From positions 38,684 through 102,683 of the forward strand of contig NZ_MQTZ01000012.1 of NCBI RefSeq assembly GCF_001939115.1: 64,000 nucleotides of DNA, read 5' to 3'. Origin of the DNA: Leptolyngbya sp. 'hensonii'. Lineage in GTDB: Bacteria > Cyanobacteriota > Cyanobacteriia > GCF-001939115. Below the pieces are notes generated by a model that was given only the letters and a program-made list of their open reading frames with translations, was not told the origin of the DNA and ran no database searches. Below are positions 37,228 through 46,226 of the stretch, piece by piece (the first letter of the stretch is position 1; each line of letters opens with the position of its first letter). The translations under genes and the position numbers were made by a program.

Positions 37228-38037
37228 TCAAAACCGATAACTCATGACCATGGTTTGCGGCCCCTGCTCTGGCAAATCAGAAGCTTTCAGGGTGACCGTA
37301 TCGCTTTGCACCCGGCGCACAGATGTCCCTTCCATGAGGGAGAGGAATTCATCCAGAGGGGCAATCTCACAGGCAGCCGGATCAGCGGCCTGGGTCCGAT
37401 AGTGGGTCGGAATAACCAATCGAGGATTCAAAGCCTGAATTGTCTGCTTCGCTTCCTGGGCATTGTAAGCCTTGGGGCCTCCGCCTACCGGAATGAGTAA
37501 CACATCCGGGCGTCCCATCAGGATTTTCTGCTCCAGGACGATCGGCCCCGCTGCCCCACCCAAGTGAACTATCCTGATCCCCGACTGGGTCCAGCGCCAG
37601 GCCACATTATTCCCAAACCGACGGCCATTGTTGCGATCGTGGTCAATCCCAATGCCCTGAATCGGCATCCCTTTGAACTGATACAGACCAGCTTCGTAAA
37701 GCAGGCGGGGATTCCCCGGCACCGCTTCAATAAATCCTTCATCTAGAAGTTGGCTGCTGATCATGACCAGATCACTGGCAACCTTGGGCAGACGATACCG
37801 GGCAGTACAACCCACTGTCCGAAATGGATTGACCAGAATCCGTTTACCCTCTCCAGTGAATAGAAAACAGGTATGGCCCAGCCACTGGATGGACAGGGAC
37901 CCGCCTGAAGCGGCTTTTTGAGATTGTTTGGGGGAGGAGGTTTGAGCCCGGTAGACCTGTAACCCAGAAGCTACTCCCATTCCCAAACTTGCCAGCAGGC
38001 TCGCCTGAGCATAACGTATCAAGTGTCGTCGTTTCAT
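37228..38037 (-). CDS. MBL-fold protein with altered metal site, exported
   Basis: A 269-residue protein of the UPF0173/COG2220-like metallo-beta-lactamase fold. The N-terminus (MKRRHLIRYAQASLLASLGM) looks like a twin-arginine or general signal, so it probably acts outside the cytoplasm. Family landmarks are IQWLGHTCFLF, ILVNPF, GIGIDHDRNNGRR, VHLGGAAG, DVLLIPVGGG and LVIPTHY. The usual H-x-H-x-D-H block after the second strand is replaced by SSQLLDEG, and HLGD is HLGG, so several metal ligands are missing. It may be a non-catalytic binder or a degenerate hydrolase. It stands alone on its strand. Confidence 0.82.
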   Translation of the reverse strand: MKRRHLIRYAQASLLASLGMGVASGLQVYRAQTSSPKQSQKAASGGSLSIQWLGHTCFLFTGEGKRILVNPFRTVGCTARYRLPKVASDLVMISSQLLDEGFIEAVPGNPRLLYEAGLYQFKGMPIQGIGIDHDRNNGRRFGNNVAWRWTQSGIRIVHLGGAAGPIVLEQKILMGRPDVLLIPVGGGPKAYNAQEAKQTIQALNPRLVIPTHYRTQAADPAACEIAPLDEFLSLMEGTSVRRVQSDTVTLKASDLPEQGPQTMVMSYRF

Positions 38038-38099
38038 CGTCTCCTCACGCTTGCGCTGTTAGCCATCAACCTTCAGCAGCTCTATCCAATCCGTTACTA

Positions 38100-38714
38100 T
38101 TATGGGGCTCTTTGGACGCCAATCAAGCTAACCCCAGCCAGAAAATTCCGCAGGAGCTGTTTTCCAGCCACCGTGAGCACGCTTTCTGGATGAAATTGTA
38201 CCCCTTCAATTTGAGGGTAATCTCGATGGCGTACCCCCATAATGGTTCCATCTTCAACCCAGGCCGTAATCTCCAGCTCTTCCGGACAGGTATCTCGCTG
38301 GATCGCCAGACTATGGTAGCGGGTAGCTGTTAAGGGGCTGTCCAACCCCTGAAAAACGCCAACGCCTTTGTGGAAAACCTGGGAGGTCTTGCCATGCATC
38401 AGTTCGGGAGCCCGAACGACCTGCCCACCGAAGACCTGGCCAATCCCCTGATGCCCCAGACAAACCCCCAACACAGGCACCGTAGGCCCCAAATCCGCGA
38501 TCACCTCCAGGGAAATCCCCGCATCTTCCGGGCGTCCTGGACCAGGAGAGATGACGATCGCAGCCGGGTTCAGATCCCGAATTTGCGCCACTGTAATTTG
38601 ATCGTTCCGGTAAACCTGAATTTCGGCAGCAATGGGAAAATCGGCACTCAGTTCCCCCAGGTACTGTACCAAGTTGTAGGTAAAGCTATCGTAGTTGTCA
38701 ATTACAAGAATCAT
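38100..38714 (-). CDS. trpG: Anthranilate/aminodeoxychorismate synthase component II
   Basis: A glutamine amidotransferase that supplies ammonia to anthranilate synthase (tryptophan) and probably to aminodeoxychorismate synthase (folate). The class I triad is Cys85 in GVCLGHQG, His175 and Glu177 in FHPES. It also has [18 protein letters not shown] and [12 protein letters not shown]. At 204 residues it is the usual length for a free-standing TrpG/PabA. Its ATG overlaps the stop of dgkA (ATGA), so it is the last gene of the ybeY-dgkA-trpG run and likely translationally coupled. Confidence 0.95.
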   Translation of the reverse strand: MILVIDNYDSFTYNLVQYLGELSADFPIAAEIQVYRNDQITVAQIRDLNPAAIVISPGPGRPEDAGISLEVIADLGPTVPVLGVCLGHQGIGQVFGGQVVRAPELMHGKTSQVFHKGVGVFQGLDSPLTATRYHSLAIQRDTCPEELEITAWVEDGTIMGVRHRDYPQIEGVQFHPESVLTVAGKQLLRNFLAGVSLIGVQRAP

Positions 38715-39187
38715 TGCAGCGACCCGGCTTGAGAAATAAAGGTCTGGGTAACCGTCATCAGACGGGGTAAAAGCAGGGAACCTGCCACCAGCACTGCTGC
38801 CAGAGCCGAGATCAGCACGGCTCCAGCAGAGCAGTCTTTGGCAATTTTGGCGAGTTCATGGTAAGTCTGTTTTACCGTCAGGTCTACCACCGACTCCAGG
38901 GCCGTATTCAACAATTCCATCGCCAGCACGGCTCCGATCGTCAGTCCAATGACAGCCATCTCCACAGAATTGAGCTGCAACAGTTCCCCTAACCCAATGA
39001 CCAGAATTCCCAACACCACATGAATTCGAAAGTTTCGCTGGGTTTGAAACGCATAGGTCAATCCGGCCCAGGCATATTTGAAACTGATGAATAGATTTGC
39101 AGCCACCTGCCAGGAAAGCTCCCGGTTTGGTTTGCCTACCTTTGCGACAGAGCCATTTGAGGTCGATGTAGACAGGTCGTCAGGCAT
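38711..39187 (-). CDS. dgkA: Diacylglycerol/undecaprenol kinase family protein
   Basis: A small membrane kinase of 158 residues. After a polar N-terminus of about 30 residues it has the family sequence [22 protein letters not shown], then three membrane helices, the catalytic region [14 protein letters not shown] and [13 protein letters not shown]. Gram-positive and cyanobacterial relatives phosphorylate undecaprenol or diacylglycerol at the cytoplasmic membrane. The open frame extends up to a TTG at 39256, two bases after ybeY; I prefer the ATG at 39187, but the longer form is possible. Confidence 0.92.
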   Translation of the reverse strand: MPDDLSTSTSNGSVAKVGKPNRELSWQVAANLFISFKYAWAGLTYAFQTQRNFRIHVVLGILVIGLGELLQLNSVEMAVIGLTIGAVLAMELLNTALESVVDLTVKQTYHELAKIAKDCSAGAVLISALAAVLVAGSLLLPRLMTVTQTFISQAGSLQ

Positions 39188-39258
39188 AGTTGGAAAGGGT
39201 GAGATGGTCTCTGTAAAGGATGAGTGGGCAGAGGGGATAGCAAATAGAAACTTCAAAC

Positions 39259-39780
39259 TCAGGCTGTGGTTCCGGCAAAACCAACTGCGGCCAGTAAAGC
39301 TTCCTGTTGATCAAGCATGGACAACAGGCTGGCTTCGTCAGGATGGTCCCACCCCAGTAGGTGGAGGAGACCATGGGCTGCTAACCAGGTAACCTCCTGG
39401 CTCAAAGAATGTCCTTTGGATGCAGCCTGATGAGACGCCGTTTCAATTGAAATGACAATATCACCAAGATATACAGGAAGGGAGTCTATCTGACTCAAAA
39501 TTTGAGCTGTTTCGCCTTCTAATACCGCAAAGGCCAGCACATCGGTGGGGCGATCGACCTGCCGATATTGGGCATTCAGGGCCTGAATTTCAGTATCATC
39601 TGTCAGGCGGAGGGTTAACTCATAGTCTTGCTCCCAATCCAGGTAAACCTGATTGGGGGCTTCTGTTGGAAGCAACAATTCTAACCATTGCTGGAAGTAC
39701 GCTTGCCAGGCACCTGACTCAGGGCAGCCATCAGCCCCGGAACCTGCAACACAGATCTGTACATCAACCTCTACATCCAA
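39259..39780 (-). CDS. ybeY: rRNA maturation endonuclease YbeY
   Basis: A single-strand-specific zinc endoribonuclease that processes the 16S rRNA 3' end and takes part in ribosome quality control. The zinc site H-x-x-x-H-x-x-x-x-x-H is clear: His136, His140 and His146 in [11 protein letters not shown]. Upstream are [10 protein letters not shown] and LGDIVIS. The 173-residue length is normal for cyanobacteria. It is the first gene of a run with dgkA and trpG. Confidence 0.95.
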   Translation of the reverse strand: MDVEVDVQICVAGSGADGCPESGAWQAYFQQWLELLLPTEAPNQVYLDWEQDYELTLRLTDDTEIQALNAQYRQVDRPTDVLAFAVLEGETAQILSQIDSLPVYLGDIVISIETASHQAASKGHSLSQEVTWLAAHGLLHLLGWDHPDEASLLSMLDQQEALLAAVGFAGTTA

Positions 39781-39809
39781 GCTCCTACTCTCCCAGCCCG
39801 TATGGCTGA

Positions 39810-40043
39810 TTAGCGTGTCAAATAGGCAAGACTGACCAGTATCGTCAGTAGGGTCAAACTAGTCAATGTGAAATGAAACAGAGATTTCCCCCGTTTCCGC
39901 ACCATATTTCGCATGGCTAATTTGACATAACTGGGCCGCAGGGGTTCCAGAGGAAGAGCAGATTCAGGGGAGAGGACAGATTCAGAAGTTGCATCTGGAT
40001 CTGGCGGAGAAATTGATTCAGAGGGTGAATTCACTGAACTCAT
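39810..40043 (-). CDS. DUF3285 family small membrane protein
   Basis: A 77-residue cyanobacterial protein. The first 34 residues are acidic and Pro/Ser-rich; then comes the family core [22 protein letters not shown] and a single membrane helix ending LAYLTR. DUF3285 proteins are found beside ybeY or in similar places in cyanobacteria and have no known function. It is 29 bases upstream of ybeY on the same strand, so it probably shares its message. Confidence 0.88.
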   Translation of the reverse strand: MSSVNSPSESISPPDPDATSESVLSPESALPLEPLRPSYVKLAMRNMVRKRGKSLFHFTLTSLTLLTILVSLAYLTR

Positions 40044-40116
40044 AGTGAAGGTCTCATTGGGAACATGACTCAGTTAAGCAGATTCTACCGTGAAGAATTG
40101 TTTCTATGTTGTTCTA

Positions 40117-41242
40117 TCAGCTGGCCGCCGCATCAACCAGTTGATTTTCCTGACGCAGATAAGCCTCAATAAAGGGATCCAGTTGCCCGTTCATGACATC
40201 TGACACCGCAGTCGTTTCTACCCCTGTGCGCAGATCCTTGACCATCTGGTAAGGATGGAACACATAGTTACGAATCTGATTTCCCCAGGCAGCTTCCACC
40301 ATATCGCCTCGAATATCGGCAATTTCCTTAGCCCGTTGTTCCTGAGCCACAATCAAAAGCTTGGCCTTGAGAATCGCCAGCGCTTTCTCTTTATTTTGGA
40401 GTTGCGATCGCTCCTGGGTACAACGTACGGCCAGCCCTGTGGGAATATGGAGAATCCGCACAGCAGTCTCAACCTTGTTGACGTTCTGTCCGCCCTTGCC
40501 TCCGGCCCGCGAAGTGGTAATCTCCAGATCCTTGTCCGGAATATCCAGGTGGACCGATCGATCCAGGACGGGCATCACCTCCACACCAGCAAAACTGGTC
40601 TGCCGCTTATCATTGGCATTAAAGGGGGAAATACGAACCAGGCGGTGAGTACCCTTTTCAGCCTTGAGATAACCATAGGCATAGCGCCCGTCAATCTCTA
40701 ATGTGGCAGACTTAATCCCGGCCTCATCTCCCTCTGAAATCTCAGCCAGGTGAACTTGATAGCCATGGCTTTCTCCCCAACGGGTATACATGCGAAGGAG
40801 CATTTCAGCCCAATCCTGGGCATCCGTGCCCCCCGCCCCAGCATTAATCGTCAGAACAGCTCCCGATTGGTCATAGAGACCCGACAACATTTGTTGCAAT
40901 TCCCACTGATCGAGAGCATGGGTCAAGTGGGTAAGGTTAGTTTGGGCCTCCTGGAGTAATGCCTCGTCCATTTCTAACTCCACCAACTCCAGGACGGCCC
41001 TCGCATCCTCCAGATGTCCCTGCCATTGTTCAAATTGCTGGAGATGAGACTTCAGGTCGTTCAACTCCTGCAAGGTACGCTGAGCCGTAGCCTGACTATC
41101 CCAAAACTCCGGTTGAGCTGCAACCTGCTCCAGATCTTGAATCTTTGCTTTCAGTGCCGGAATGTCAAAGATAGTCCTGGGTTTTACCCAGGCGGTCAGA
41201 TAACACTTCAACGTCCCGTTTGACTTCGGTTACATCCAACAT
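40117..41242 (-). CDS. prfB: Peptide chain release factor 2, with programmed +1 frameshift
   Basis: RF2 recognises UAA and UGA stop codons and releases the peptide from the ribosome. Translation starts at the ATG at 41242 ([20 protein letters not shown]), meets an in-frame TGA after 25 codons, and continues after a +1 shift as [13 protein letters not shown]. The downstream part has the peptidyl-hydrolysis motif [19 protein letters not shown] and the domain [18 protein letters not shown]-like stretch. The full product is about 374 residues. A plain reading frame would give only 364 residues from a false start. It lies alone between DUF3285 and the Bax-inhibitor-like gene. Confidence 0.96.
41164..41173 (-). 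promoter_or_regulatory. prfB programmed frameshift site TATCTTTGAC
   Basis: On the minus strand the sequence reads TAT CTT TGA C, the same slippery CTT-TGA-C context as in E. coli prfB. CCCAGGAC just upstream is a weak internal Shine-Dalgarno-like element. When RF2 is scarce, ribosomes pause at TGA and shift +1 to read GAC, which gives autoregulation. Confidence 0.93.
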
Positions 41243-41314
41243 GGCTCAGCCATCCTCATGCAAATTCTTCAGTCTTCCACTATACCAACCTTTATCAAGA
41301 CCTTGCACAGGTCA

Positions 41315-42043
41315 CTAATCCCGACCGTTGAGGGCAATCAAAAGTCGCAGGATAAAGATAAACAGGTTGATATAGGTCAGGTACATGGACAGAGCCGCTG
41401 GCAGATACTGATCATCTCGATAGGATCGGGGCAGAATAAAAAAGTCCACCACAGCAGCCCCGGCAAACAGAAACACCCCAATCCCCGAAATCGCAATTTC
41501 CAGGAAAGTGGGTGTCTGCCCCCCAAACAGATGGAAAACGAACTGGCAGAGAATCACCACCAGGAAGGCAATTAGCCCCAATTGCACTGTCTTAGCCAGG
41601 GCCAGACCATCCTGCTCAGATAGATTAGAGCCAATCTGACGGGCAGCAATGAAGGTAATCCCGCAACCCAGGGCGGCAAAGGCGATTCCGTTAATTCCAA
41701 CCCCCTGGGTTTTCAGGGCCACAAAAATCAGGCCACTCAGGGTATAGCCGGAAAGAAGACTGTAGGTTGCCAGCAGTGGCAAAGCTAGAGCTTTATTCCC
41801 CTTCTCAGCCACATTCTGAGCGACAAAGAAGAGAACGAGCTCAAGAACGATCGCGGCAATAAAGGTAGGCATAAACAGGCTTGGATTGGTCCGGATGACC
41901 CCTAATCCGCCATAGCTGCCAACAGCAGTCAAAATCAAGCCTCCCCCGACATAGGGCAGGGCATTCGCAATTACGTTAGGACCCGTCAGAGCCTGGGTTT
42001 TAGCCTGACGAATCGCATCACGGAAGTTACTGGTGTTACTCAT
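41315..42043 (-). CDS. Bax inhibitor-1/YccA family membrane protein
   Basis: This 242-residue protein has seven hydrophobic helices: about 27-45, 58-78, 86-104, 112-132, 146-168, 176-196 and 213-236. It fits the Bax inhibitor-1-like family: GYTLSGLIF, the ISGIGVFLFAGAAVVDFF block and a SMYLTYINLFIFILRLL ending. Bacterial relatives (YccA, YetJ/BsYetJ) are pH-dependent Ca2+ leak channels or protease modulators. The conserved Asp residues of the family lie in the VDFF and C-terminal areas. It is monocistronic, upstream of prfB on the same strand. Confidence 0.9.
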   Translation of the reverse strand: MSNTSNFRDAIRQAKTQALTGPNVIANALPYVGGGLILTAVGSYGGLGVIRTNPSLFMPTFIAAIVLELVLFFVAQNVAEKGNKALALPLLATYSLLSGYTLSGLIFVALKTQGVGINGIAFAALGCGITFIAARQIGSNLSEQDGLALAKTVQLGLIAFLVVILCQFVFHLFGGQTPTFLEIAISGIGVFLFAGAAVVDFFILPRSYRDDQYLPAALSMYLTYINLFIFILRLLIALNGRD

Positions 42044-42192
42044 AGGGACTCCCTTACAACAACCTGTAAGAACTCGGGATGTCTAAGATTAGACTCAATT
42101 CCCCAGTATAGGTCAGGGATCTGGTTACGGGCAGAACGCCTCAGCGAACCTCTCCAGCACAACTCCAACAGGATGCTCAGAAATACTGAAGA

Positions 42193-45009
42193 TCAATCGG
42201 GATCGCTGTACCCCGCAGCGACGGCCTGTTCCGCCTGCAGGTGGTTTTGCTGAATTGGGATTTCAATCTGGAACTCCGCACCATGCTCCGGTTCTGATAC
42301 ACACCGGAGAGCACCCTTGTGCTTTTCGGTTACGATCTGGTAGCTAATCGATAGCCCTAACCCAGTTCCCTTGCCCACAGGTTTGGTGGTGAAGAAGGGG
42401 TCAAAGAGCCGTTTTCGGGTTTCCTCATTCATGCCAGGCCCATTGTCTGCGATCCGAATCAGGACCCGATCGGGGCTGAGAAATTCCGTGCGAATGGTAA
42501 TCGTTGGAGACGGGTGAGCTGCAGACCAGGAAATTTGGCCATGCTCATCTGGCTCACTGGTTCCTTCCAGGGCATCGATCGCATTCGCCAGGATGTTCAT
42601 AAAAACCTGGTTGAGCTGACCGGGGTAACATTCGACCCGGGGCAAGTTGGCATATCCCTTCAGAATGGTAATCGGGGGGCGTCCAGGCTGATCCTTCAGC
42701 CGATTTTGCAGAATCAACAGGGTGCTGTCGATGCCCTCATGGATGTCTACAGGTTTCATGTCCGCCTGATCCAGACGGGAGAAGTTTCGCAGAGAGAGCA
42801 CAATCTGTCGAATCCGATCGGCCCCTACCTTCATCGAGGACAGCAACTTGGACAGATCGTCCGCCAAGAAATTCAGATCAATATCATCCATCCGCTGCTG
42901 AATCTCTGGATCGGGGTGAGGATAATGTTCCTGATAAAGACTGACCAGATCCATCAGCATCTGAATGTAATCATCGGCATACTTCAGGTTGCCATAGATG
43001 AAGTTGACTGGATTGTTGATTTCATGGGCCACCCCGGCGACCAATTGGCCCAGACTGGACATTTTCTCGCTTTGAATCAACTGGGCCTGGGTTTGTTGCA
43101 ATTGCCGCAGGGTTTGTTCCAGCTCATCGGCTTTCAATTGGGCTCTGGCGGCAGCGATCTGCACCTGTTCGTACAATTCGGCCTGGTGAATGGCAATGGC
43201 CATCCGGGCTGCCAGTTGCTGGAGCAGATAAACATCCGAAGTTTTCCAGGTCCGTGGGGCTTCGGACTCCTGCACAATCAGCAGACCCCAGAGGCGAGGA
43301 CCGATCGTAATCGGTACGGTTACACTGGCCTGCACCTCCAGCCATTCCAGGAAGGTCAGGTAACTTTCAGACAGATCTGCTTCAGCAACATCATCGATGC
43401 GGTAGGTTTGCTCGCAGCCATGGAGTTCGCCATAGCACCGCAGGAAAGAATCATCCCGCTGGAGTCGATCCATGATGGAACTACACTTGCCCAATAATTC
43501 CTCTATCAGCACCTCACCGCGACCGTTTTCCGTGAACTTATAGACCAGCACCCGATCGGAATTAATCAATTGTCGAACTTTCTGAACCACCACCTGCAAA
43601 ATTTCATCCAGGTTCAGGGTACTGTGGATGTTGTCGCTGATCAGACGCATCAGGGCTTCCCGCTCCATCTGGCGACGGGTCTGTACGTAAAGCCGGGACT
43701 GCTGGATGGCAATCGCCAGGTGATCGGCTACCGCCTTAGCCAGATCCTGATCCGCTTTGGACCAATGGCGGGTGTGTGAGCACTGGCTCAGATAAAGAAT
43801 CGCCTGGAGCTTATCATCTGCCTGGACCGGCACAGCCAGAACCGACTTGACCTGGGCTGCCTGATACTCCTGATCCTGCATATCGATCCGGCTGTCCTGG
43901 GTCACATCTGCAATAGCCAGGGTCTGACGATGCTGGGTGATCCAACGAGTCAGGGGGCCATTTTTGTTGAAGGTTTCCAGGCAGGATGGGCAGGCTTCTC
44001 GGCGGGCCTCGAACAGGTGCTGGTAGCGTCTGAAGGTGGCTGATTTTTTTGAGCGAGATTGACCAGACTCCTCTTCCCAGAAGAAATCTGAAGCTTTCCC
44101 CCGGGATCCATGATCATCCGCAGCGAGATAAACCACACACCGTTCCGCATCCAGGGTTTCCATCAACTGAGTCATGGCCTGGGTGAAAACCTTTTCCAGA
44201 TCGAAGCTCTGGCGGGTTTGATGGGTGATCTGGTTAATCAGACGTTCCCGCTGGGCCAGCTTCTGAGATTGCTCATAAAGCTTAGTTTGCCGAATGGCGA
44301 TCTCCAGTTGCTGAGCGACCAGTTGCACCATAGCCACATCATTGGGAGACCAGGCCCTGGGCTGGTTTGATAAGCAGGCCAATAAACCGGTCCATCCACT
44401 CTGTCCTTTTACTGGGACCAATAAATTGGCGATCGACCCCAAAATAGGTGAGGTCGCCTGGGGGTTGGTTCGTTGCAGGCGGGAAAGCAGACGTGTGATC
44501 GTTCCCAGGGCCGCTTTATTGGGCAGGGGGCCGCAATTAATGATGATTTCACCCTGGGCGATCGCAGTTGCTACGGAGCCCAGATGCTCTATTTTGTAAG
44601 ATTTTGATGAAGCGGATTCCGAAGGCTCAGCAATTTTTGTATGATAATCACCGGAACGGAATAAAGGGTCTTCTAAAGCTACCGCTTCTCCCGATAATTC
44701 ACTGCCAGAGGATTCACTAATACTCAGGCTATGGCTGGCGCTCTGCGGTTTACGAACCCGTTCGTATACGACATGCACCCGTTGGGCATCGGGCAAACAC
44801 CACATAAAGGAGCATCGATCCAGATCAAGCAGCTCCGCCAACTCGTCAACGGCTGTCTGCAAGATCGTTTTCAACTCCATCGAACTCCAGATGCGATCGA
44901 TGAGTTTTCGCAGCAGCTTGTTCTGACTGGGACAGGTTTGGCTTTCAGATAGGGAGCCAGGGCTGTCTGCAACTTTTCCTTGATTGAATTTAAATATTGT
45001 TTTAAACAC
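42193..45009 (-). CDS. Multi-GAF sensor histidine kinase
   Basis: A soluble hybrid-free histidine kinase of 938 residues. It has three GAF-type domains (about 45-250, 270-440, 455-620), a short coiled coil (about 620-650) and a kinase core. The phosphorylated His is 662 in VAGVAHEINNPVNF; the N box is FMNILANAIDAL, and the G boxes are IRIADNGPGM and GKGTGLGLSIS. The third GAF resembles phytochrome GAF domains (YRIDDV, LEVQASVTVPI, LWGLLIVQ) but the chromophore Cys is absent (ESYLTFLEW). The second has a C-P-S-C pair that could bind metal or sense redox. No response regulator is adjacent. The start is a GTG. Confidence 0.92.
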   Translation of the reverse strand: MFKTIFKFNQGKVADSPGSLSESQTCPSQNKLLRKLIDRIWSSMELKTILQTAVDELAELLDLDRCSFMWCLPDAQRVHVVYERVRKPQSASHSLSISESSGSELSGEAVALEDPLFRSGDYHTKIAEPSESASSKSYKIEHLGSVATAIAQGEIIINCGPLPNKAALGTITRLLSRLQRTNPQATSPILGSIANLLVPVKGQSGWTGLLACLSNQPRAWSPNDVAMVQLVAQQLEIAIRQTKLYEQSQKLAQRERLINQITHQTRQSFDLEKVFTQAMTQLMETLDAERCVVYLAADDHGSRGKASDFFWEEESGQSRSKKSATFRRYQHLFEARREACPSCLETFNKNGPLTRWITQHRQTLAIADVTQDSRIDMQDQEYQAAQVKSVLAVPVQADDKLQAILYLSQCSHTRHWSKADQDLAKAVADHLAIAIQQSRLYVQTRRQMEREALMRLISDNIHSTLNLDEILQVVVQKVRQLINSDRVLVYKFTENGRGEVLIEELLGKCSSIMDRLQRDDSFLRCYGELHGCEQTYRIDDVAEADLSESYLTFLEWLEVQASVTVPITIGPRLWGLLIVQESEAPRTWKTSDVYLLQQLAARMAIAIHQAELYEQVQIAAARAQLKADELEQTLRQLQQTQAQLIQSEKMSSLGQLVAGVAHEINNPVNFIYGNLKYADDYIQMLMDLVSLYQEHYPHPDPEIQQRMDDIDLNFLADDLSKLLSSMKVGADRIRQIVLSLRNFSRLDQADMKPVDIHEGIDSTLLILQNRLKDQPGRPPITILKGYANLPRVECYPGQLNQVFMNILANAIDALEGTSEPDEHGQISWSAAHPSPTITIRTEFLSPDRVLIRIADNGPGMNEETRKRLFDPFFTTKPVGKGTGLGLSISYQIVTEKHKGALRCVSEPEHGAEFQIEIPIQQNHLQAEQAVAAGYSDPD

Positions 45010-45602
45010 GTTAGGGAACCTGGGGACTATGTCGGGTTACTACAGAGCTACGCACCCCCATACCAGAAACCTTGGATCTATGAGACCAGGGATTTCACGG
45101 ATTATGGATAGATGCAGTTTTCGTGATTATGTGCGTTCAGTGTATGTAGCGTGTCCAGTGTCTAGCGTGTGTGATTAACCTGCGAAGAATTCCACGATTC
45201 GTTCCAGCCGCATGCAGGAAAATATAAACTGAACCTCTGGATTGCACTGCCTGAAATCTAGCCCAGGATCTGAACCTGATTCAGAAGAAGGCAATCTGAG
45301 GGCAAGTTTAACGTTCCTTGAAAAATCGATGGGTAAAGATCATCGAAACTTCATCAATTGGCTTTATTCAGTCTTTTCAGATAAAAATCTCAGTATCCGG
45401 ATCAGGGAGACAAGATTGAGTGACGAATTTAATGGTGACGCACGCCCGAATTCTAAAACCTAGGATAGGGCTAGTTTCAGGGCTAGACCTATCTATCCGT
45501 ATGTTAGACCCTATCTCAAGCTTGGTAGGGATACTACGTAAAAGTTAATTCAGAACCGTATATTCGTCTACTCAAATCTAAGACATATTTTTAGCTTTGG
45601 GT
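45010..45602. other. Gene-free stretch upstream of the histidine kinase
   Basis: No convincing gene is seen. Short related segments TAGACCTATCT (45484-45494) and TAGACCCTATCT (45505-45516) follow each other, and GGATAGG upstream can pair with part of them. It should hold the kinase promoter (transcribed leftward) but I cannot name one. Confidence 0.4.
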
Positions 45603-45830
45603 TTAGATCGGTCTGCGGCAAAACCAACCTAAAAGATTGATATCAGAACGCATTTTCTCCAGTTCCTGCTGATTTCGCTGGGCCATCGCCTTATACCACT
45701 CACAGTACTCCCGATGGGCCTGCCGATACTTAAGCTCACGATAGAAAGCATGCGTTATTCGGTAAGTCCTGATCAATTCAGGTTCCGAACCAGGCAGGGA
45801 TATAAACCACTGATACTGTCCTGGTGACAT
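45603..45830 (-). CDS. Small hypothetical protein
   Basis: A 75-residue protein with no recognised domain. It starts MSPGQYQWFISLPGSEPE and continues with an aromatic, charged helical part (AFYRELKYRQAHREYCEWYK) and two Cys. The amino-acid pattern looks coding, and no other gene fills a gap of 1.2 kb. A TTG start 15 bases upstream is possible. It could equally be a chance frame; neighbours do not help. Confidence 0.5.
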   Translation of the reverse strand: MSPGQYQWFISLPGSEPELIRTYRITHAFYRELKYRQAHREYCEWYKAMAQRNQQELEKMRSDINLLGWFCRRPI

Positions 45831-46226
45831 TTGAGACGCCTGCAACGATGGGTTTCTGAGGGATGATGCGGTCGAAAAGATGATTTAACTTATATAAGAG
45901 TACTGTGATTTCCCAGAACTTTTGGGCTCTCCCAAGGCATCTTTTCTCCAAATTGCCTGACTTCTCCCAGAACCCAGATAAGTTTTGGGTGCAGACCCAA
46001 CCTGCTTTTCCAGGCATCAGCGGCCTATAAGTTGGGTCACACCATCCGGCCCTTGACCCGAGGATAAACCTCGGATGAAATTGTCAGAGGAACCTAACAC
46101 CCCCTAATTTCAGGCATTTAGTTACAGCAAATCTGGTAGAACTCTTGTAGAGTTTACAGCTCAATCGATCGTTGGTTCACCCTTATTCGCGCATTTCCTA
46201 CCTGTATTTTCAGAGATCTGAATCGT
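45831..46226. other. Gene-free stretch upstream of argZ
   Basis: The only structure I see is a small hairpin CCGAGG-ATAAA-CCTCGG (46058-46074). It should contain the argZ promoter. I looked for an NtcA site (GTA-N8-TAC), which would fit nitrogen control, and did not find a clear one. Confidence 0.4.

Noticed and set aside
45242-45463. A 73-codon plus-strand frame in the gap before argZ
   Set aside because: The composition does not look coding, there is no Shine-Dalgarno, and no similarity is recognised.
46100-46226. Possible NtcA site upstream of argZ
   Set aside because: GTA and TAC triplets occur, but no GTA-N8-TAC spacing was found, so nitrogen control by NtcA is not supported by sequence.
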